From Cyclina sinensis (Eukaryota; Mollusca; Bivalvia; Venerida; Veneridae): a stretch of 64,000 nucleotides of DNA. This document shows positions 38,731 to 50,545 of the stretch, one piece after another. A program made the position numbers and the translations under genes. A model generated the notes under the pieces. The model ran no database searches. It was not told the origin of the DNA and saw nothing but the letters and a program-made list of their open reading frames with translations. The DNA lies in contig JAAONU010000013.1 in NCBI GenBank assembly GCA_012932295.1, positions 4,820,603 to 4,884,602 on the forward strand. The letters run 5' to 3'. The number at the start of each line of letters is the position of its first letter. Within the stretch, counting starts at the first letter, position 1.

Positions 38731-39335
38731 GGAATAATAAAATTAGACGATGAATTTGTAAGAGGTTTCGAAGAAAAACGTGAAAGTGGTGACTTTACTG
38801 TTGACAGTTTTGTGAACGCATTAAACGAACACATGAAGAAGACGCGGCTTATAAGGGTACAGTCGTTCAACCTGCGAGAGGAGGAGGTAGACTGGAACGG
38901 CAACCAAAGATCAAACAGCTTCACTGGTTTTGGAAATGGGAACCGCAGCTCGAACTCACAACCCTCGATTTTAAAACGTCAGCACAGTTTCTCTGGTGCG
39001 CTTTCGAGACAGAGTACTTTTGGTGGCTCTTCGCGGCAAAATAGTTTTCTTCGGCTACTTCCAGGGGTCACGACAGAACAGTTACTGCAGGACAAGGTCA
39101 CGTGGCAGTACTGGAAGTTCATTCACGTACTCTACGACGAGTTCCGGAATAAGTTCGGGAATTCATTCGGAACACTCGGATAGTTCAGGAAGTGGTGCCA
39201 AAAGTTCTTTGTCACGGGAGTTCTCATACGGATTACTTACTGATTTTGCAGACATAGATGAGGCGGAAGAAGAAGCCAAAACTGCACGTGAGAAACGATC
39301 AGTCATCCAGAAACAGTAATGATGGTCTAAGACCG
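38731..39335 (+). CDS. KY/hillarin-like protein, coding exon 7 (frame broken twice as written)
   Basis: 605 bases between a good acceptor (TTTTTCTTTTCAG) and a perfect GTAAGT donor; all other internal exons are multiples of three. Three successive frames are protein-like. The first runs from GIIKLDDEFVRGFEEKR to about SSRQNSF and hits TAG at 39181. The second continues one base later with GSRQNSYCRTRSRGSTGSS to EEEAKTAR and stops at 39317. The third, one base later again, gives NDQSSRNSNDGLRP in phase 0 with exon 8. The two offsets lie near 39045-39060 (TTTTCTT) and within 39258-39316, where the A runs at 39278-39281 and 39293-39295 are likely points. Two single-base insertions in homopolymer-like runs, from long-read error, explain this most simply. 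A real pseudogenising change is the alternative. The peptide has a helical start and then Ser-rich RQxSF motifs. Confidence 0.8.
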
Positions 39336-40745
39336 GTAAGTTCACAATACAGTACTAGATAGGAATGTTTCTCAGCAAGTATTCTGAAAAGTTAGTTTAT
39401 GAAGCAACTTGTGTTTCTCTACGTAACAAGTGAATATTGAACTTAAACGTCTGAAAAATTTAGATTCATGCAGAATGCAAAACGTTTTAATTGAGTGTCA
39501 GCCGTCATTTAGCATTATGTCTAGACAAAGGCAATGGCACTATTTTCAATAAATTTCGTTTTTTTTTTCTTTCATTTTTTTTTAAATTGCACCCTTTTGC
39601 AATTGCCAATTATTTCTTTGGTCATCCTGTTGTGCTTGGTCACATAATTTTTAAAAAGTTTGATTATAAAGGAAGTTAAGATTTCTGTTTGAATGCGGAA
39701 ACCATTTTTTTAGCAGTTGAACCATTGGTGATTAATGTATTGTTTTATTTTATAATTAAGAAAAACAAAAAAAAACTATGTTTTGTTTCAGTGAAACATT
39801 TTGTAAAACTTATTTCCATTCACACTAACTCTATCTCATTTTTTTTCGTTTGAAATCAAATGCCGATATTTACTCATAAGTGTAATGATTCAATAATAAA
39901 TTTCGACAGGTTCAGTGTCAAACTATTTCATTTCATTCTTATATCATATACAGTTACAATAGTTTTGCAGTGAACCCTCAGTAAGCTCGAAGACAATTTG
40001 CTCTGTTTACGTGCACATTTGTTTTCCATACTTTCAAAAAAAAAAAAAAAAATAATAAAAAGAAAAAAAGGAATGCAACATGCTCCATATATCTTGTACG
40101 CGTCTTTTTTATTGAGGTAAAAGTACATTTACAGTAGTTTTTGGCTGATATACAACAATTTTTGATAGCAATTTGCAGATAATTTATGTATGTATGACAC
40201 TGGGTTGCAGCTGGGTTATCGCTTAATTATGATAATGAATATTAAAATTATTTTACACCTTTGTAAGAAAGAAGTGTATGTGTGGATATCATATTTTCTG
40301 TTAGCACTCTCTTGTTAATACTGTTAATAACCGTTCCAATGACGTATTTCAAATTGTTCATTGTAAATCACATTTTTAGGGGTATTTACAGATCTTGTTA
40401 TGACAGAGTTTATCAAATGTCTAAGGGTCCAAACTCGCAGTGACACCGAATGTATAAAATACACTGCAATTTAATATCTCCTTTCAGTATACTGCACAAT
40501 ACTTGACGTAATAAACCAATGAAAAACAGATGAAAGACATTAGTTAATTCAAAGTTAACACGTGATTTTATCATAAAACCTAAAATCTTACTCTTGTCAT
40601 CCGATAGTGGCCGTTGACAAGCTGCAGACGGTGAAAACTAAGTCAATATTGAACCGCATAACAACATCCGGTCGATTTTGGTTGTACTAAAACGAGTGAA
40701 AAAGGACCTACGATTAATAAAAATGGCATAAAATGTGACGTCGTT

Positions 40746-41222
40746 CTGTATACAATAGTAGGATACTACGTCATCACGCACCTGTTTTATGCTATCTCGC
40801 GGACCATTTTTTGTCAACAATCTGTCGCTTGAAAGGTAAACTGGTCTTAAAAGAAATCTGTAGAGTTGCGAAAAATCAGGTTGTGCACCGAAGATTGGCT
40901 GGTGTGCTTTGTATTTACGTAAAAAAATTTTATAATATAAAATTCTAGTTTATGCCTGAAAACGGGTGAAAGTTTTTTTCAGCATGCATTCACAAAAAAG
41001 CTTTCACCCGTTTTCAGGCCTGAACTAGAATTTTACATTATAAAAATTCTTTACGTAAATACAATGCACACCAGCCAATCTTCGGTGCACAACATGAATT
41101 TTTGCAACTCTACAGATTTCTTAATGAAAAAGACCATTTTACCTTTCAAGCGAGGGGTTGTTGATCCGCGAGAGAGCATAAAACAGGTGCACGATGACGT
41201 AGTATCCTACTATTGTGTATAA
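40746..41222. mobile_element. long foldback inverted repeat
   Basis: Two arms of about 230 bases (about 40746-40979 and 40991-41222) are reverse complements with scattered mismatches and small indels. Matched landmarks include GTAGGATACTACGTCATC with its complement GATGACGTAGTATCCTAC, and CCTGAAAACGGGTGAAAG with CTTTCACCCGTTTTCAGG. The loop is only about a dozen bases around GCATGCAT. No coding frame is present. It is most likely a non-autonomous foldback or MITE-type DNA element. Transcribed within the intron it would fold into a long hairpin. Confidence 0.88.
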
Positions 41223-44200
41223 AAAAGAGATTTTTTTATTTTATTTGTTTGTTTTGTTTTTAGAAAAATGACTTTAAACACACCTGACTTTTTATTATCC
41301 GAAGAAATCAGCAGAAGGCGTACTATAACCATGCTGCATAGTCCGTTCGTGTGCAGTCTTTAGACAAAATTTCTCCGCAAACATTAGTATTCTTTTCTAC
41401 AGTCCTGTTAATTTTCTTTGAATAATCCGATGTCTACAAAAGTTATATCAGGCGGTCTGTTTACCTTACCGTCGTCCCTGGGAAGGACCAGCACTAAACT
41501 ACAATCCCCTGTTAGTAACTGCAAATTTTCTCACATAATTGATCATTGTCGGTAGCAGGGGTCGCTTCCAAACGGTAATAACAGGTGTTTTATGACTGGA
41601 ATCATCTAGAATTTTATAGATTTTTTTTTCTTTGTTTTTGGTGGGGGGTAACGATATGTACACAATTTAAGTTATGTAAGTTATCATTTTGTCTGAGAAT
41701 CTTCTCGACTCATTTTCGTCAAAACTGGGAACTATAATTTTTAATCACTGAAAATAAGGGGGTCAAGAATGAAATAAATTTAAGAATTATATACATGAGT
41801 GCCTTGCCATTATTAAACAAAAGCACGATGACCTGAAGGGTGTTTTTTACACTGAAATTTCATACTTTTAGTAGCGAAACCCCATACCCCACGTGTTTGT
41901 TTGCCGTATACTAAGTTACAAAAAATCAAAATGGGGAAAATTCCACTGACAGAGCTTTTGAATAGTCCATACAACAAGGTCTTTATCAGTTAATTGACTA
42001 GAAAATATCTCCTTTTTTCAATTATAGATGGTCTTCGTTTTTATGAACTCAGTGGAAAAAGATATATGATTTATGATAAATCACAGACTTAATTAATTTT
42101 ATCTGATACGACCAACCTGTTTAAATGTATTGATTTGAAACATTCTAAAATAAACATTAAAATTCAACACCGTTAATTGATTTTATCTGATTTTCCCCAG
42201 TCGCTGTTTTTTGACATCTACCTTTATTTGTTGAAATTCGTGATTTATGGCCTCGAGGTCAACGACTTTTGAGTGGACCCTCGCAGACCGATACGTTTCT
42301 TCATAGAAATGTAAACTGTTGTCTATCATCTGTTTTGCCTTTTCAGTTACTACACTCTAAATTGATACAAATTTAAAATTTGTCGCTTTTCGAACATCCA
42401 TAGTTATTAATAACATGATATGACCATATTTTTTTCTGCCAGATCAAGTGTTTTATAAATGAATTTCTGGTATTCATAAAGTTAGGAAACCGTTTGTCAG
42501 CGAGTATGTCCCAAAATTCATAACAGCTTAAGAAAGCACTTGGCAATCTGGATCAAATGAAACATTTGGAAAACATCATCTATTTATGGGAATAATGCTA
42601 GGCTAGAAATGCTATTTATTCAAACAGCTAAATACAACCCCATATATACAAATCTGGATAAAATATCAACGGTTTCACTAACTTGATGACACATCAACTA
42701 AATGCAAATTAGTCATGGTCACGTGGGTTGTCACGAGATTCTTTGCAGACCTAATTTTATTACAAAAAGAACGAATGTCCATTTACATGGTCGAAGAATT
42801 GTTGTACCACATATGTAAACCTTGTGATTAAGTATGTAAAGAATTGTTGTACCAAATATGTATATGTTGTGATTTTGTGTGTTTTAACTTTGCAAGTGAA
42901 ACTTGATGTTTTAAGTTATCACAAAAACAAGGAGTTTAAGTTGATTGTAAAAAATGTAAAAGTCTCCAAAAGTCAGTCACTTTTTTCAACAACTATAACG
43001 GCCCGTTACAATTCAGACAGTTAAGGTTCATATACGACAGAAACAAAAAACAACACTGCATGTATAATTTGCGCCTAACAACCGCCATGTTTATATCAAC
43101 ATTAGTCTTGTGAAGTCTAAATAAAATTCTATTTTCTTTCCTTTTTTTTATTTGAAATTGTCTTCAGTTTATTTGTATGTCGTTGCATTTTTTTAAATAA
43201 AAGAATCACACCTTGACCGATGATTCATGACAATTCTACAATAAAAAAATAAAAAAAATGTTACGAAATATAGAAAAAAATCTGCAATCCATTGACTGTT
43301 TAGACAATCACTTGAAATCAACAAACCAACGGAAGAAAGGGAAAACGTAAAAAAATCTTTAACATATTTATGATAATGAAACCGTGCCAAATGAGATAAC
43401 TTAAAAAAGTTAATGAGCTTTTGTTCTTTTTGAAAAGGGGGAAAAACTAATCACTAGTCATCTACAAAAGGATTCGCGTTTATCTGTATAACAGGTCAGG
43501 GCGCAATCTCAATCATGTCAGTTGTAAGGTCTAGCGACTCACTATTTGATATAAAGATTGTAAGACAAGAAGAACATAGATAAACGCTTAATTGTCGCTA
43601 AAACTGACACACATTCTATTAACGAAATAGACCTTTTATTCAAACTGCAGTTTGATACTTAATATATCGTTATATTGCAGATTTTGTTATATATAATTAC
43701 CAAAAAATGGCTTTAATTGGTTATACAACGTTTCATGTCAGGTGAACTGTTACGGCATGCACACATTTGTACATGTTTTCACATTGGGAAACCATGTTTA
43801 ACCCACATTTTAGCTCTGTTACTGAAACCTGACTTAGTTTTAGCGTATATGGTTTCATAGGTCTTTCGCTTTTCAAGCGCTTTGCTGATATTTGTAATCT
43901 CTTGAACATTAATGCCAGTGTGCGGTTAACTTTATTTTTGGAAATCATCTTTATTGTCTTCATTTGTTTTTTTCGTTGGGAGAGAGGAAAACATGTAGTT
44001 TTGAAGAAAATAAAGGCAAAAGTACGACACTCGAAAATCTCAATAATAGTGTCTCCGTAATACATCAAAATATCTTTTGGAGTATCACTTTGTTTGCCCA
44101 TTGACTTTAGTAAACACTCTTCTCCCAAATTTTAAGACATTATGTGCACCGAAGATATGTGAGGCTGTTATAAATAAAGACAGTTGATTAAGGTAGAGGG

Positions 44201-45538
44201 ACAAGGTGATTTAATATTTGTTGATTTAAGTGTTGTAGTTACTTATGATGTGAAGCAGGAATCGTCGTTAATTGCCCGCTCGTTCTTTTTACTAAAATTG
44301 TTTGAAACTATTTTGTTGTATTTTAGACGACATGAGTTTTAAATTATAAAAAAAGAGTTTAATGAAAATTAGATAACAAGTTGACTTAGTACATGTTTGT
44401 TTACCCCAGGCTGAAAGCTCCCAAGGACTTGTGTTTGTTGTCAAGACTTTTAAGAACATGATAAACACTGCATTTTGGCCTTATAAACTGAAATATTTGA
44501 CAGTTGATTGCCACCTGTTTGCTCTAGTAGGTTTTCGATTACAGCTATGCATCCTTTTAACCTATGATTTGTTTATACAATTTTAATTAGTTGGCTGTTA
44601 TCAGATTTTACTTGGAATGCGTTTATTTAATATAAGTTAAAAGGTATAGAGTCATGTGCAATAGTTCGAAATTAGGATCAAAAGCCTTTTTGAAATCTTT
44701 AAATGCGACTGATAGTTTCCAACATCCTTACCCTTTTACATAATCGTTCTTAAATATGTCAACAAATTAAGCAAAGAGTCTTTTGCGGTACTCCAAATCG
44801 CATCTTCTCAACTTGAAGATTTATTGCCGTATACTTAGTCACGCAATGCTACACATTGCGCACACACTTTAGTCAGAATTTACTGCTTTGTAAGAGTTTA
44901 ATGATTTTCAAAACAGAAAGCCTTTTAAGTTCATTCAAATAAGTATATACATTGGAATTTCGAAACGGCAAACAACTCCAAATTGAAGAAAACAATGTTT
45001 TAAAGACATCTCAATACATTAAGAGCGAGATACTTTCAAACTATTCACTCGTATAATCATTTAAACAATACGTGCTATCTTGTAAAACAACCTTAAGCAT
45101 GTATTATAAATTTAAATCTTACAAATACATATTATTATACTTATATAAGTACAATATACCTACCTTTAGCGACTGAAACACACATAAAATATTTCTGAAG
45201 CCTAGTGGCAAAGGTGTCCGCCACCATAGCGATGGGGTGGTTCTAAGAATACTTGGGACTACGTTAGTCTGGCAAGACCAGTAAGGATTTAATTGTCAAA
45301 CTTCTGGACACTTGGTAAGTTTGGTTTAGGGATTTGTGATAAAGTAGTACTGGTAGAAAAGAAAAGGTTCGCTTTTGTTGGCCTTTACAAATCCGGGTAA
45401 CTTGACAGTAAATAATCCAGTTTACGTGATCGTCAAAACAATTTGAATGTTAGCTGTTTTATTATGCGATGCTATTTTCATCTGTCTGTAGCTATACACC
45501 CTTACAAAAGACCTTAAATGTTTAAACATTACCTCATT

Positions 45539-45567
45539 AAAATACAAAGCAAATTGCTTTGTATTTT
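45539..45567. repeat. 29-base palindrome
   Basis: AAAATACAAAGCAA and its reverse complement TTGCTTTGTATTTT are separated by a single A. It lies about 140 bases left of the segmental duplication. It may be a hairpin-forming sequence. No function can be assigned. Confidence 0.8.
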
Positions 45568-45710
45568 CTTTTTCAATATGAGATTGCATTTCTCATTCTT
45601 CGTATATCCATGACGTGCTCATGAATGTTAATTGTACGATTTTCTGTAATTTTTAGCTTCAGTCTCACTTAAAAAGAGGTTGTTTTGTGACGATCCCCCA
45701 CTGCGCTGGT

Positions 45711-46579
45711 CAATGTGTTTGTACCCGGCAAACCTTTACAAATTGTAAAATATTTTCCTGTGTGCATGCTGTTTGTGTTTTTTCATAGACTGCATTGACT
45801 TGAATTTTGCTTTGTACTTTATCGAACTTTTAATTATATAATTGCAGACCAACTTCCATGCAAGGAAACTCCCACTATGATTGTTACTTTTTCAACCGAG
45901 GAAAAAAAAAATAAAAATGTGATATGCGTATTTATGTGTTTTTTCTCAAAGCATTTAAATTGCTGCGAGATCCATTGGTATTTAAAGTGTCTTTACTAAC
46001 CGTTCAATTAAATGGGAGGCTTTGTAAATGCAAAAACTGTGCTTAAATTAACCGTGAATAATTTGAGGTAGATTAAAAGTAAATTAGCTTGTTGAAGAAT
46101 AGTATTCGAGTTTCATAGGTCGCCACAGATCACTGACTGTTTTTTACTGCAAAAATGTCTTAAGGAGAAAAAAATAATGCATAGGCCTTTCTGTATTTTG
46201 AATAAAAATCTGAAAAAAAAAGAGCAACGATTTTTCTTCTGTTGAAAACTGACAGGTTATTTAAACTCTAAGGCAAAAGAGACCAGTTTAAACCGCAAAA
46301 CGTAAGCAACGTATGCAGGGATAGGTTATAGAGCTGTAAAAAGCAACTTCAAAATTGTTAAAATCGGAAAGAGGTTTCTCTCTCTTTTTCCTTCGGGACA
46401 ACTACAGACAGCTTTTACAAGTTGTCATCTGGAAAAACGGCTACTTTAAAAAGTTATGAAAATTATCCTTTAAGGCTAAACGCCTGTGTAAAACAACTAT
46501 TTAAAATGTTTGATTTAAAAAACACAACTATTTAGATATAAACAACTAAAACAACAAAATAAACCAGCATTATATAAAA
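45711..46579. repeat. segmental duplication, left unique block
   Basis: This block beginning CAATGTGTTTGTACCCGGCA recurs at about 49664-50545, 3,953 bases downstream, in the same orientation. It has scattered substitutions, for example GTACCC against GCACCC, and small indels. In both places it runs straight into the 28-bp satellite through GCATTATCAAAACTGTATGG. No coding frame is seen in it. Confidence 0.9.
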
Positions 46580-49500
46580 GCATTATCAAAACTGTATGGC
46601 GTAAAACAACTTTTTAAAACTGTATGGCGTAAAACAACTATTTAAAACTGTAAGGTGTAAGAAAACTATTAATACCTGTATCGTGTAAGAAAACTATTTA
46701 AAACTGTATCATGTAAGTCAATTATTTAAAATTGTATGGTGTAAGTCAACTATTTAAAACTGTATCGTGTAAGACAAATATTAAAAACTGTATCGTGTAA
46801 TACAACTATTTAAAAGTTTTCGTGTAAAACAGTAATTTAAAACTGTATGGTGTAAGACAACTGTTTAAGACAAGTACGTAAAACTGTATGGTGTAAGACA
46901 AGTATTTAAAACATTATGGTGTAACACAACTATTCAAAACTATATGGTGTATGACAACTTTTTAAAACTGTATCGTGTAAGACAACCATTATAAACAGTA
47001 TCGTGTAAGACAACTGTTCAAAACTGTATCGAGTAAGACAACTATTTAAAACCGTATCGTGTAAAAAACTATTAAAAACTGTATCGTGTAAGACAACTAT
47101 TAAAACTGTATCGTGTAAGACAAAGATTTGAAATTAATCGTGTAAGACAGTTATTTCAAATTGTAAGGTGTAAGACATTTATTTAAGACAACTACGTAAA
47201 ACTGTATGGTGTAAGACATATATTTAAAACTTTGTGCTGTAATACAACTATTCAAAACTGTATGGTGTATGGCAACTATTTAAAACCATATCGTGTAAAA
47301 CAACTGTTAAAAACTGTATCGTGTAAGATAACTATTTAAAACCATATGGTGTAAGATAACTATTTAAGACAACTTTTTAAAACTGTTTCGTGTAGGACAA
47401 CTATTTAAGACAACTTTTAAAAACTATATCGTGTAAGACAACAATTTAAAACTGTATCGTGTAAGACAACTGTTTAAAACTTTATCGTGTAAGATAACTA
47501 TTTAAAACCGTATCGTGTAAGACAACTGTTTAAAACAGTATCGTGTAAGACAACTATTTAAAACTGTATCGTGTAAGATTAATATTTAAAACTGTTTCGT
47601 GTAAGACCACTATTTAAAACTGTATCGTGTAAGACAACTATTTAAAACTGTATCGTGTAAGACAAATGTTTAAAACAGTATCGTGTAAGACAACTATTTA
47701 AAACCATATGGTGTAATATAACTATTTAAAACAGTATCTTGTAAGACAACTATTTAAAACAGTATCGGGTAAGATAACTATTTAAAACAGTATCGTGTAA
47801 GACAACTATTTAAAACAGTATCGTGTAAGATAACTATTTAAAACCATATGGTGTAAGATAACTATTTAAAAAAGTATCGTGTAAGATAACTATTTAAAAC
47901 AGTATCGTGTAAGACAACTATTTAAACTGTATCGTGTAAGATAACTATTTAAAACTGTATCGTGAAAGACAACTATTTAAAACAGTATCGTGTAAGATAA
48001 CTATTTAAAACAGTATCGTGTAAGATAACTATTTAAAACAGTATCAAGTGAGATAACTATTTAAAACAGTATCGTGTAAGATAACTATTTAAAAGTTTTC
48101 GTGTAAAACAGTAATTTAAAACTGTATGGTGTAAGACAACTGTTTAAGACAAGTACGTAAAACTGTATGGTGTAAGACAAGTATTTAAAACATTATGGTG
48201 TAACACAACTATTCAAAACTATATGGTGTATGACAACTTTTTAAAACTGTATCGTGTAAGACAACCATTATAAACAGTATCGTGTAAGACAACTGTTCAA
48301 AACTGTATCGAGTAAGACAACTATTTAAAACCGTATCGTGTAAGAAACTATTAAAAACTGTATCGTGTAAGACAACTATTAAAACTGTATCGTGTAAGAC
48401 AAAGATTTGAAATTAATCGTGTAAGACAGTTATTTCAAATTGTAAGGTGTAAGACATTTATTTAAGACAACTACGTAAAACTGTATGGTGTAAGACATAT
48501 ATTTAAAACTTTGTGCTGTAATACAACTATTCAAAACTGTATGGTGTATGGCAACTATTTAAAACCATATCGTGTAAAACAACTGTTAAAAACTGTATCG
48601 TGTAAGATAACTATTTAAAACCATATGGTGTAAGATAACTATTTAAGACAACTTTTTAAAACTGTTTCGTGTAGGACAACTATTTAAGACAACTTTTAAA
48701 AACTATATCGTGTAAGACAACAATTTAAAACTGTATCGTGTAAGACAACTGTTTAAAACTTTATCGTGTAAGATAACTATTTAAAACCGTATCGTGTAAG
48801 ACAACTGTTTAAAACAGTATCGAGTAAGACAACTATTTAAAACTGTATCGTGTAAGATTAATATTTAAAACTGTATCGTGTAAGACCACTATTTAAAACT
48901 GTATCGTGTAAGACAACTATTTAAAACTGTATCGTGTAAGACAAATGTTTAAAACAGTATCGTGTAAGACAACTATTTAAAACCATATGGTGTAATATAA
49001 CTATTTAAAACAGTATCTTGTAAGACAACTATTTAAAACAGTATCGGGTAAGATAACTATTTAAAACAGTATCGTGTAAGACAACTATTTAAAACAGTAT
49101 CGTGTAAGATAACTATTTAAAACCATATGGTGTAAGATAACTATTTAAAAAAGTATCGTGTAAGATAACTATTTAAAACAGTATCGTGTAAGACAACTAT
49201 TTAAAACTGTATCGTGTAAGATAACTATTTAAAACTGTATCGTGTAAGACAACTATTTAAAACAGTATCGTGTAAGATAACTATTTAAAACAGTATCGTG
49301 TAAGATAACTATTTAAAACAGTATCAAGTGAGATAACTATTTAAAACAGTATCGTGTAAGATAACTATTTAAAACAGTATCGTGTAAGATAACTATTTAA
49401 AACAGTATCGTGTAAGATAACTGTTTAAAATAGTATCGTGTAAGATAACTATTTAAAACAGTATCGTGTAAGATAACTATTTAAAACAATATCGTGTAAG

Positions 49501-49663
49501 ATAACTATTTAAAACAGTATCGTGTAAGACAACTATTTAAAACAGTTTCGTGTAAGATAACTATTTAAAACAGTATCGTGTCAGACAACTATTTAAAACA
49601 GTATCGTGTAAGACAACTATTTAAAACAGTATCGTGTAAGATAACTCTTTAAAACAGTATCGT
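46580..49663. repeat. 28-bp satellite array 1 with higher-order repeat
   Basis: The consensus unit is ACTATTTAAAACTGTATCGT plus GTAAGACA, 28 bases, in about 110 copies with variants (GTAAGATA, ACAGTATCG, ACCATATGG). A higher-order unit of about 1,279 bases is visible. The same rare variants, such as TAAAAGTTTTCGTG then GACAAGTACG, then TTTGTGCTGTAATAC, then GTATCAAGTGAG, occur in the same order at 46811-48089 and again at 48090-49368. Those two copies are nearly identical. Confidence 0.93.
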
Positions 49664-50545
49664 CAATGTGTTTGCACCCGGCAAACCTTTACAAATTGTA
49701 AAATATTTTCCTGTGTGCATGCTGTTTGTGTTTTTTCATAGACTGCATTAACTCGAATTTTGCTTTGTACTTTATCGAACTTTTAATTATATAATTGCAG
49801 ACCAACTTCCATGCAAGGAAACTCCCACTATGATTGTTACTTTTTCAACCGAGGAAAAAAAATAAAAATGCGATATGCGTTTTTATGTGGATTTTCTCAA
49901 AGCATTTAAATTGCTGCGAGATCCATTGGTATTTAAAGTGTCTTTATTAACCGTTCAATTAAATGGGAGGCTTTGTAAATGCAAAAACTGTGCTTAAATT
50001 AACCGTGAATAATTTGAGGTAGATTAAAAGTAAATTAGCTTGTTGAAGAATAGTATTCGAGTTTCATAGGTCACAACAGATCACTGACTGTTTTTTACTG
50101 CAAAAATGTCTTAAGGAGAAAAAAGTAATACATAGGCCTTTCTGTATTTTGAATAAAAATCTGAAAAAAGAGCAACGATTTTTCTTCTGTTGAAAACTGA
50201 CAGGTTATTTAAACTCTTAGGCGAAAGAGACCAGTTTAAACCGCAAAACATAAGCAACTACAGGTTAAAGAGCTGTAAAAAAACAACTTCAAAATTGTTA
50301 AAATCGGATTTGTGATAAAGTAAATTCTCCCTTTTTTTTCTTTGGGAAAACTACAGACAGCTTTTACAAGTTGTCATCTGTAAAAACGGCTACTTTAAAA
50401 AGTTATGAAAGAAATTATTCTTTAAGGCTAAACGCCTGTGTAAAACAACTATTTAAAATGTTTGATTTAAAAAACACAACTAAAAATTAGTAAGATATAA
50501 ACAAATAAAAAAAACAAAATAAATCAGTATTATATAAAAGCATTA
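49664..50545. repeat. segmental duplication, right unique block
   Basis: Direct copy of the block at 45711-46579. It interrupts the satellite, splitting it into two arrays. Its divergence from the left block is visible but low. It includes a changed stretch near 50305-50330, where a pyrimidine-rich run differs. Confidence 0.9.

Noticed and set aside
39288..39293. GTGAGA as the donor of exon 7
   Set aside because: It would leave phase 1, and exon 8 read in that phase hits a stop after about 43 codons. The GTAAGT at 39336 fits phase 0.
43733..44128. 131-codon open frame on the minus strand
   Set aside because: No recognisable domain, AT-rich composition like the surroundings, no splice or start context.
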